The notes under the pieces: model-generated
What the model was told of the DNA's origin: nothing
Seen by the model: only the letters and a program-made list of their open reading frames with translations
Database searches by the model: none
Source of the DNA: Closterium sp. NIES-65
Taxonomy: Eukaryota > Streptophyta > Zygnematophyceae > Desmidiales > Closteriaceae
Direction of reading: 5' to 3'
NCBI GenBank assembly: GCA_948144175.1
Contig: CANXME010002192.1
Span: 682,001-746,000, forward strand
Length of the DNA: 64,000 nt
Program-made: the position numbers and the translations under genes
In this document: positions 44,513 through 64,000 of the stretch, in pieces
How the letters are laid out: each line of letters begins with the position of its first letter
How positions within the stretch are numbered: the stretch's first letter is position 1

Positions 44513-45329
44513 TCTATTCGTCGCAGGTACCTGTGCCTTCGTTTCAGAACCAAGCGCCAGTAGCAGCACCAGCAGCAGCGCCTCCTCAGTACAATCCTGC
44601 TGCGTCTGCCACTGGCGGTCAGATGAACATAAGCCCTCCACCCCAGCAACCATTCCAACAACCGCTGGCTCAGCCGCAATTGCAGATGCAGGGGATGCCT
44701 GTGCAGGCGACATCTATGCAGGCGACATCTATGCAGGCGACGGCAATGCAGGCGATGCCTATGCAACCGACGCCTATGCAGGCGACGCAAATGCACTCTC
44801 ACGTGCCAAGCCAAGCTCCCATGCAAGGTACGCACTAGCCCTCGGTCGGCACCGTTGTCCGTGTCCGATTTTTCTTCGACCATTCCACTGCACATTAACG
44901 CGATCGCTCGTCGCAACTTTCGCGCTCGCGTTTCTTGTGGTTCCGCGTGTTCTGCTTGTTGGACTCACTTTCCTGTAACAATTCGTCGTGTGACTCACCC
45001 TGTGCGCAGTGGAGTCGGGCGCGTGCGGGCCGTTCACGGTGGCGCAGTGGCAGGAGTTGGAGCAGCAGGCGCTCATCTTCAAGTACCTCGTCGCGGGAGC
45101 CCCTGTTCCGCTGGAGCTCGTTTCGCGCGTGCGCTTGTCCATGCCGCCGCTACCGTTCGGGATTCAGACGTTTCATCCCATGGGAGCCTTCATGCCATGT
45201 ATGTATGCCGAAGCAGGATGCTTTATACAACAGCTTCATCATGATCGTTTGATGGTGTATTTTCACGTAAGGTGCCGTGTGGCAGCATCTTTCTTGCCAT
45301 TGTTGCGATTAGTTTGTTGCTCAAAAAGA

Positions 45330-45370
<41 letters not shown>

Positions 45371-46403
45371 CGCTCCGTGTGTGGCTGCAGCTTTCTGGGG
45401 GCCGTCGATGCAAGTGGATCCGGAGCCCTTTAGATGTCGCCGGACAGATGGCAAGAAGTGGCGGTGCGCCCGTGAGGTGGGTTTCTCTACCTGCTTCCTA
45501 TTCCCGGATAATGCCACCCTCTTCTCTTATTGCCTCCTTGCACTGCGTTCTTGTCGATTTGTGTACCTGGATGTTCCCGTGCCAAGTGCTTAACATTCCC
45601 TTTTTTTTGCCATTTCCCGCCCTGCCCTCGCTCCATCATGCCCACGCGCCTACGCGCTCGCGTGCACAGGTGGTGGCGGAGCAGAAGTACTGCGAGCGCC
45701 ACTTGCACCGCGGGCGCAACCGAGCACGCAAGCTCAACGACAAGGCCACGCCCGGAACCTCCCTCGTGGCTGACGATGGGGAAACCACCCCTACAGCCAC
45801 CACTGCCACCACCGCCACCACTGCGACCACGGGCATTGGTGCCGCGGATGGATGTCTCACGAGCGATGGAGTGCGGGCTATGGAGTCTGTGGACGATGGG
45901 CGGGGCGCCAGCACTGGTGTGATGGACGCCAGTGCAGGGGGTGGTGGGGTGGGGACTAGTGGTGGGGCTGGCGGGGTTGCCGACAGGACAGGCAGTCCGT
46001 CGAGTGGCAACAGCGGTGGAGATTTTGCGTCTGCGGAGTGTGCAGCAGGAAGGGAGAATGATGCGTGTGGATGGGTTGCGGGAGGGCGCGTGGGAGGGGG
46101 TGGTGGTGCGGAGAAGAGTGGGGCAACGGGCGAGGGGAATGGAAGGAGGGAGGGTGAGCCGTGTCACGGGGTGGTAACGGCGCCAGCCTCTGCTGCTGGT
46201 GCGGCTTCTGAGCCTGCAGGTGTCGTCTGTGTGCCTACAGCTGTGGTGTGTGTGTCCACCAGAGATGTGATTTCCCCAGTGCCTTTGCCCACAGGAGTGG
46301 TGTCTGTGGTGTCTACACCCACCGGGGCAGTGGCAGGCGGACACCCGCCTCCTCTTGCTCTCCCGCCCCCTGCTCATGCTGTGGAGGGCCGCTCTCAGCA
46401 GGT

Positions 46404-46451
<48 letters not shown>

Positions 46452-47308
46452 AAGATTGCCTGCTGGTTCCCCTCTGGCTGGGTCCCTGCCTGGAGTCGTT
46501 TCCGTGGTACAGCCAAGCCCGAAACTGACCCAATCTGAACCCAACACTCAACCCAACACACTCGCTTCTACGCGTACTGTCAACCCTGCTGTTGTTGCTG
46601 CCATGGCTAATGCATCGCCACAGCAACGGGAAATGGGGAACATCCAGGGATCTTCCAAAACTAGTGGGTGAGTGAAGCCTGGGCCACTGCATTTCCCCGC
46701 GGGTTAGTTCTCCAGGGTTTCAGGCCTCTAACTACCTGTCTGCTGATGCTCCTTGTACTGTGCAGATCGACTGTGCATGACAGTGCTGCTGGTACCCTCA
46801 TGAAAGGGGACAAGCAGATTGGCGCTGCTCCCATGGATGTGGACGCACAGAAGCAAGGGAGCCAGGTTATTGCCAATGGAGTGGTTGTATTGCAGGCGAG
46901 ATCTGATGCGGGTGCAGGAAAGGGGGTGGAAAGGCCAACATGTGTCAGTGGGAGCTGCAACGAGGAGGTTGTTATCGCTGATGGGAAGGACGCCTGCTGC
47001 TTGGTGTCTGGCGAAGGAGCGAAGATGGGGCAACTTTCTCAGATGCGTTCCAGAGCATCGCCAAATGTGAGTTAGTTTGCTGAGCCAGGCTTGCATTGCA
47101 CGTTAGATAGATTGATGCGGAATGCCATCCATGAGTAAGTTGTGTTTCTTTGTGCTGACTCACTTATGTTTCCTTGTGTTTGCAGTGTGTGCTGCCATCT
47201 CCATTTCATGGTTCAGATGGTGGGAGTGGAGCACAGAGCCCAGTGGACATCTCTCCACTTGGGCCTGTCCCGGTCGCAGCATCTAATGAAGCGGTGAAGC
47301 ATCAGTGA
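43705..47308 (+). CDS. GRF: Growth-regulating factor (QLQ-WRC transcription factor)
   Basis: Exons 43705-44827, 45010-45198, 45391-45476, 45670-46667, 46766-47066 and 47186-47308 (TGA) give 939 aa with every junction in phase. The N-terminal 374 residues are Gln-rich. The QLQ domain follows (PFTVAQWQELEQQALIFKYL, about 382-415), which in plants binds GIF coactivators. The WRC domain (about 447-487) has the nuclear-localisation and zinc pattern C-x9-C-x10-C-x2-H (FRCRRTDGKKWRCARE, QKYCERHLHRGRNRARK). The long C-terminal part is low-complexity with a poly-Gln run. GRFs act in the nucleus to promote cell proliferation in land plants; in this lineage the role is inference. It is much longer than angiosperm GRFs (usually 200-600 aa). 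ATG 43705 is the first Met in frame; an earlier exon is possible. Confidence 0.92.
45334..45370. repeat. Poly-T tract in GRF intron 2
   Basis: A homopolymer of about 37 T lies just upstream of the WRC exon's acceptor (GTGGCTGCAG at 45390), where it may act as an extended polypyrimidine tract. Confidence 0.9.
46405..46450 (+). repeat. CAG repeat coding poly-Gln in GRF
   Basis: About fifteen CAG codons in the frame of exon 4 (VQQQ...QERLPAG). A second CAG run at 44475-44510 codes for Gln in exon 1. Confidence 0.9.
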
Positions 47309-48343
47309 GTTATAACAGACATATACCGTGCATCATATATCAAGTTATACAAGGACCCTATTAACTTCACACCAATAGCGCCACACTTTGTGCCAAGTAG
47401 GCTAGAATGCGTCTAACTAGGTAAGATGGACCTGTTTTATATATTCCCTTTAGTCAGGCTGGATTGATTGCTCTGATATGAAGCTTGTATTCTTATCCCG
47501 GTCAGTTGGCTTGGGACGCGACATTTCTCTTCCCAGAACAACAGGTAGCAGGCTTATACACCCTGTTTCTCCCTACACTGAACTGTGCCGAACTGGTGGA
47601 AAACCTTGCTATCTTTGATTTGCCTAATTGAACCATAGCGAAACTTACTTAAACCACCGTCAACCGTACTCTTCCCATCTTATAACCGATTTCACAATGG
47701 CGAGAAGAGGGTGTAGGCCTATTAGGCAGTCAACCATTGGCCTTGGTATAGGTACAGGCAGCCTCGGGAATTTCGCAGCCTTCTGGCCAACCAAACCCAT
47801 CCTTCTGAAGCCACGATTCATATGTTCGGTTTGGTTGCGTTGCGAGCGAGCCGGTTCCTGATGCCAGTCACACAACATCGGTTGGGGCAGGCTTTTTGTC
47901 ATATCCCAACCGAACTGGTAGGGCATAACTGAAGACCATATCGTAACTACATGTCAGAGTTATATGCAACCTGAAGACCGTAGGTAGTTCACTTCTACTC
48001 AAGCTCTGCAACAATTCCGCGTTGACTATCGCAAACTCTCGAAGGGAGGTCTGTGCGACTCGCATCACTAGCATCGGCCATATGTATTGCTATTCGCGAG
48101 AATTCTGCGTTGCCGTCCTAGAAAAAACACTGAAGCACGAAGCGTTAGGTTCCGTGACAGCCTGGTAAAGCTGCGACGATGGTGGCAAACACACGCGTTA
48201 GACTAATTGCCTGATGCGGCTTAGCTCGTAGTGTCCTAGCCAGTCGGACGGCTCCAGTTTTAGGCACATCTGCGTCAGGCGGCTAGCAGCGCGACGGCGG
48301 GATCTGTTCATTCTTAATCCGGTTTCCTGAAGGACCAGGTGCA
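47309..48343. other. Intergenic: GRF 3' flank and TBC gene upstream region
   Basis: No coding is recognised. The GRF terminator and the TBC promoter should lie here, but no distinctive motif was seen. Confidence 0.5.
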
Positions 48344-59243
<10,900 letters not shown>

Positions 59244-59279
59244 GAAACTGGCCGCGCATGAGCTAGGCCGAACCCTCTG

Positions 59280-59983
59280 ATCTATCAACTCGCTCGTCCC
59301 ACAATCTCCTCCAGTTACTTGTAGCTTAGTCAAGCCATAGAGCAATGGCGGCTGCAGCCACTGCCTATGGCTCAAATTTTGAGCATTTTTGTACACAATA
59401 TAAATCTGAGTTGGTAGGAGCATGATTCTGGGTGCAATATTCTGGGAGCTTGACTCTAAGAAGGCCAAAGACCCAAGTGTGCCATGCGTACACTCCTAGT
59501 TTCTAGTTACCAGGTAGTGCTGTGCTCAAGTTATCAGAGCCAGGAGTTACAAAAAGGTTTGAGTGTAGATGTAGGGTTTAAACAAAACTTGGCTTGTTTT
59601 GCGTACAGCATGAGTTTCACAGCTCGTGCCAGCAGAGTGGGGCCACATTTATTCATCCAGCGAGCTGAACCATCATTACCACATCTTGAGCCCTCGGCAG
59701 TTCTCAGCAGTTCTCACATGTTGAGCGGATTAGCACTCCTCAGCAGACCTCAGTGGAGCTCAGCAGTCCTCAGCGGTGCTCAGTGTTCCTCAGCGGTGTT
59801 CAGTGGTCCTCAGCGAAGTTCAGTGGTCTCAGCAGTGCTCAGTAGCAGACTAGCGGTGCTCAGCGGTCCTCGGCGGTTCTCAGCAGTTCTCGGCGGTGCT
59901 CAGCGGTCCTCAAAGGAGATGAGCAGGGCCAAGCGACGGTGCACCTGACAGCACACACGCGGTGAGAAAGAAGATTAAGAATT
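59280..59983. other. Region between convergent TBC and DUF455 genes
   Basis: Contains CTCAGCGGTCCTCAGCGG-type short repeats at about 59690-59915. No coding is recognised. Both genes should terminate here. Confidence 0.6.
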
Positions 59984-62900
59984 TCAGACATCAAAAGAAA
60001 GCAGAATTGGAAACAAGACAAACTGGAAAAATAACTTCTTCTGAGATGACTCAAACGTCACAGCTAGACTGACCTCTGAGAGCTGCTTCAGGGAATGACT
60101 CTGCTGCTGCTTCAAGTCCTGTTTCACTTGAGGAGACAGCTTGTAAGGGGGATGCGACGAGGAGTTCTCTTTCTCAACACTCTCTAAAAGCTGTGGCTGA
60201 GGGGCCGATCGGTGATGGGACGATGAGGGCAAAGGCATGGCGTTTTGGGAGGCACCCAAAGGCGATGGGCGATTGGATGAGGAGGGAAACGCTTGCATGG
60301 ATGCCGATTCCGAAAGGGAAGGTGAGACTGGAAGTGATAATGAGGTGGAGATCAGGGAGGATGAGGCAGAGGAGGAAGAGGAGGCAGAGGAGGCAGAGGA
60401 GGCAGAGGAGGCGGGGAACGGAGCTTCGAGAGAATCAGCTGGTGAGGAACGCGCTTCTTCTGATGTCGAAAGGGACGAGGTGGATGATGATGATGTGGCG
60501 CTGTCTGATTGGAGGAGCCGTTCGCACCGTTGGATGTGGGCTTCGATGCGAGCTGCCTTCCTCTGCAGCTGATCTCGCATCTTTTCCCGGGCTGCCCGGT
60601 TCACCTGCCCGCTCATCAGCTTTCTCCATTTCTTGCCCACTTCTTGCTGCCCCGAGCACCGTTTTTCCACCATCACTCCAGTTCCCTCCTTTACCCCTCC
60701 TACTACTCCAGATGAATCCAATGAAGGGCCATGAGCTGATGTGAGTGCAACAGGTGTGACTGAAGCAGGTGTGTCAGCAGCAGTGCTGGATGTGACTGTA
60801 TTGAGTGGGGCAGCAGTGGCGGGTTGTTGGGGGTCGTACCAATGGCGTGGCAGGCCAGCAGAGGCACGAGCGGCATGGTTGAACGGCCCTTTCACGCCAT
60901 CGGCACACAGGGAGCGAATCACACCTGCTCAGAGATAAGGGGTTTGGGGGGAGAAGGATTGGAGTTAGGAGTCTGAGACATGCACACAATCAGGAATAGG
61001 GTATGGACCGCTGGGGCAGGCCAGCAGTGGCACGAGCTGCATGGTTGAACGGCCCTTTCACGCCATCAGTGCACAGGGAGCGAATCACACCTGAAAAGTA
61101 CAAGGGACGAATGGAGAGGTAGGTATGAGAGTCTGAGAGGTGGGTGCGGTACATGTGAGGAAGGTCCAAGCAGGGCCATAACAGGCCAGCAGTGGCACGA
61201 GCTGCATGGTTGAACGGCCCTTTCACCCCATCAGCGCACAGGGATCGGATCACAGCTGCACAGAGAAAGAGAGGAATGGAGTGGTGGGAGCAGGTGAGAA
61301 GGGTCTTACCCAGAAGCCATTCTTCTTTAGGAAACAATCAGAATACATGTGAAGTTTTGAGTCGACTCAAAACTAGAAAACCTGTAAAGGATGTATGCAG
61401 GTCCGTCCTCACACTGTGAATCCCACCCACCACACCCGCATCCCTCCCTCCCTCCCCCTCCCCCACTCACTTGTGAAGGATATCTGTGGGTCCACACCCA
61501 TGCACTCGCACACCTAGACAAACCACACCACCATGCGCTTGTAAGCTGTGAATCCCACCCACCACACCCGCGTCCCTCCCTCTCCCCCCCCTCCCCCACT
61601 CACCTGTGAAGGACATCTGTGGGTCCACACCCATGCACTCGCGCACCCAGACAAACCATGCCACCATGCGCTTGTAAGCTGTGAATTCCACCCACTCAAC
61701 CCCTCCAGCAACACTCACTTGTGAACGACGTCTGTGGGTCAACCCCCATGCGCTCGCACACCCAGACAAACCATGCCACCCCGACTGCCACGTGTGCCAC
61801 CTCCTCCTGTGCTATCTTGGCCACCACCGCGGCACTCCTGTTGTCTCCCAACCCCACCAGCCGCTCCACCAGCCGCGGCCCCGCGTCCAACCCCCTCGCC
61901 TCCTGCCAGAAGGGATGGAAGGAGGATGGAAACAATTTTAGCCGTCTTCTCTTTTGATTCCTCCTCTTTCAACCTCCTCCTGGGTTATCATTGCCACCAC
62001 CGCTGCACTCCTATTGTCTCCCAACCCCACCAGCCGCTCCACCAGCCGCGGCCCCGCGTCCAACCCCCTCGCCTCCTGCCAGAAGGGATGCATGGAAGGA
62101 GGGTGAACGGAGGAGAGGGAACGTGAGGAGGCTCTTTGTTAGAAGAGCGATAGAGAAAACTCGAAACCGACTTGAACTGCAAACGGACCTCCTCTTTCAA
62201 TCTCCTTTCCTTCTTTCCGCCTCTCCTCCTCTCCTACATTCCTCCTCTCCTCCTCTCCTCCATTTTCCCCTCCCCTCTCCTCTCCTCACCGCTGCTGCTA
62301 CCCCCCACCCCACGTGGTCAATCCACCAATCAACGACTTGTACAAGATAGTCTGTAAGTGCAACATCATTGGCCGGTACCAAGGACTTCACATGATGAAT
62401 AATCCCTAGGTGCGTCGTGATTGGCCAGTGGTACCTGCACCATGGGAATGACTGCCAGCCTGTCTTGCACATGATTGGCCGACTTCTCGCAGTCCCTCCA
62501 GAGCAGGTTGTGAGCTGGCATGTCACCGTAGCTGCAGGTGGGGATGAGATGGGGATAAGGGAAGAGTAGGGGGCGATACGGGAGAAAATGAGTTGGGGGA
62601 GAGATGGGGGAAAAAAGTAGTTGGGGGAGAGATGGGGGAAAAATCAGTTCGGAGAGAGATGGGGGAAAAAATAATTGGCGGGGAGATGGGGGGGACTTGG
62701 ATAGCGGCAGAGACAACATGGGGAGAGTGTGGGGCCATGACATATAAGAGCAGCAAACAACTAGCCATGAGCACCCTGCACCATGTGCGTCCCACATCCC
62801 ACATGCACTGCATCCCACCTTCACTGCATCCCACCTGCACTGCTCCACACACCACCTGAATCGCACCCCACCTGCATGCACCGCATCCCACCTGTGCCCC

Positions 62901-63860
62901 ATCTCTTCCAGGCGCTGCAGGCACCATGCCAGGTGTCTGCTCTCATCATCTGCCACGTGTACAAAATCCAAAAAGAACTGACGTGGAAGCTTCCATGATT
63001 GCTCCAAGTTCTCCCTTCTCCCCTCCTCCTCCCCATCCCTCCCACCCCTTCCACTCCACACCCTCTCCCCCTCCTCGGCTCCCCCTTCCCCCTCCTCGGC
63101 TCCCCCTTCCCCCTCCTCGTCCCCCCCCTCCCCCTCCGCCCCTAGAGCGGAGAATCTGACAACAGTATCCCATGCCAGGTCAATGGCGTTCAATTCCACG
63201 TGGGCTAGGTTGTGCAGCATGTGCGCCGGCCAGGGTAAGGGGGAGGAGGGTCCAGGCTTGGGGATTGCCCGCGGGTGAACCTGAGGAGTGGTTGGGGGGG
63301 GTCGTGAGGGGTGGGGAGGGGTGGGGGAGAGTGCGGAAAGGAAAGGTATGGGGTTGGGTGGGGACTGGGATGGGAAGAGTGGCGGAAGGGGAGGGGGAGT
63401 GCGGGGCAGGGGATGAGGAAGGGAATGCAGAAAGCTGGCCTCCCCAAGGCTCATCCCCCCATCGCTTTCTTCCCCGTCCCGATCTCAACCCCGTTGCCCC
63501 TCATTCGCTTTCTCCCCTCTCCCCCTCTCCCCCTCTCCCCCACTTCCCCCCACCTTCACTCCCGCCTACCCCGCCTTCCCCCCACTTTACCAGCTCTGGC
63601 CGCGCCGGCCGCGCGGGTTTCGGAGGGGCAGTCGCCACGCCAACCGCCGCTGCCGCCGCCTCCGCCGCCTGACTGCCTACCGCAGCCGACTCGTCTGCGG
63701 CCGCCGCGCCGCTGGCGAGCAAGCGGTGCGCGGCGTGGGTGACGGCGATCTTAACGCGCGGGTCGGGCGACTCGAGCACCATTCGGCCGCACTCCGCCAG
63801 CGTGGCAGGCAACGCGATCCGATCCCACCCAACCGTCACACCGCCGCCGCGGGCTTTCAT
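59984..63860 (-). CDS. DUF455 (ferritin-like) family protein with long C-terminal extension
   Basis: Minus-strand exons 63860-63591, 63280-62892, 62531-62435, 61902-61719 and 60924-59984 join in phase (626 aa from ATG 63860). Family signatures in order: LESPDPRVKIAVTHAAHRLL, RPARPEL, LAHVELNAIDLAWDTVVRFS, FLDFVHVADDESRHLAWCLQ, YGDMPAHNLLWRDCEKSA, LAVIPMVQEARGLDAGPRLV, IAQEEVAHVAVGVAWFVWVC, GVKGPFNHAARASAGLPRHW. The Glu/His pairs (AHVEL, DDESRH, EEVAH) suit a ferritin-like di-metal site; the function is unknown. After the domain comes a Ser-rich tail with a basic coiled-coil-like stretch (REKMRDQLQRKAARIEAHIQ) not typical of bacterial members. The frame stays open upstream to the window edge, so the true start (and a possible transit peptide) may lie outside. 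The final exon may have another donor near 60073. Confidence 0.85.
61000..61260 (-). repeat. Two extra copies of the start of DUF455 exon 5
   Basis: VIRSLCxDGVKGPFNHAARA with acceptor appears at about 61255-61180 and 61092-61015, before the used copy at 60924. All three are highly similar and in the same phase. Only the last continues into LPRHWYDPQQP. Confidence 0.85.
61354..61373. repeat. Perfect palindrome GTTTTGAGTCGACTCAAAAC
   Basis: A 20-bp perfect palindrome with a GTCGAC core in the DUF455 intron. It is preceded by ACATGTGAA, like the ACATGT beside other members. A diverged copy of the exon 4 3' end (CCTGTAAAGGATGTATGCAG) follows. Confidence 0.85.
61460..61690 (-). repeat. Two partial copies of the DUF455 exon 4 3' end
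   Basis: Codons for VWVRECMGVDPQMSFT with donor-like GTGAG recur at about 61680-61605 and 61550-61465, downstream (gene sense) of the intact exon 61902-61719. Confidence 0.85.
61975..62095 (-). repeat. Upstream partial copy of DUF455 exon 4
   Basis: Acceptor plus EARGLDAGPRLVERLVGLGD and NRSAAVVAM is found at about 62081-61985. It is cut before the HVAVGVAWF part. Confidence 0.8.
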
Positions 63861-64000
63861 CGCCTCATTACTTCCGGAGTTTCCCGCGCCGCGCGGGGAA
63901 TCAGAGGAATTGTCAGAGGCGGTTGGGGGTTCGCATGAACCCTTGGGTCCCCAGAACGTGTCTGTGCGGATCGCTGCGCTTCGCCATGCTCCCAGACCCA

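Overview
The window is nuclear DNA from a green-lineage eukaryote. It is GC-rich, intron-dense and full of microsatellites. The strongest taxonomic clue is a growth-regulating factor (QLQ plus WRC domains), a family known only from streptophytes. Two DUF3339 genes and a plant-type MKP1 phosphatase agree with that. A streptophyte alga (for example a zygnematophyte) or a bryophyte fits best; the species is inference.

Layout: (1) 1-17790 (+), 3' part of a very large DMXL/Rabconnectin-3/Rav1-type WD40 gene of the V-ATPase-regulating RAVE family. (2) 18661-19256 and 20531-21412 (+), two paralogous two-exon DUF3339 membrane miniproteins. (3) 30265-22957 (-), a MAP-kinase phosphatase 1 homologue. 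(4) 31404-32840 (+), an EF-hand protein. (5) 33051-42127, a young Ty1/copia element (- orientation) holding two TA-flanked inverted-repeat elements; one of these holds two further miniature LTR elements. (6) 43705-47308 (+), the GRF transcription factor. (7) 48344-58484 (+), a GYP7-like TBC Rab-GAP with a 955-bp hAT-type non-autonomous transposon in an intron. (8) 63860-59984 (-), a DUF455 ferritin-like protein. For genes 2, 4, 6, 7 and 8 the exon models given close in frame across every junction (70-939 aa).

The genes belong to unrelated processes: proton-pump assembly, MAPK signalling, calcium sensing, leaf/growth transcription, vesicle traffic. They do not form a functional cluster.

The unusual theme is structural. 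Nearly every multi-exon gene carries tandem, mostly decayed duplicates of single exons with their flanking splice sites. At several of these duplications the two direct-repeat copies are separated by a short perfect palindrome of one pattern, TTTTGA-(6-bp palindrome)-TCAAAA, with centres GACGTC, GTCGAC, GAATTC and possibly GGCGCC. Two loci 50 kb apart carry nearly the same 40-bp hairpin. This direct repeat - palindrome - direct repeat structure is the best candidate here for something undescribed.
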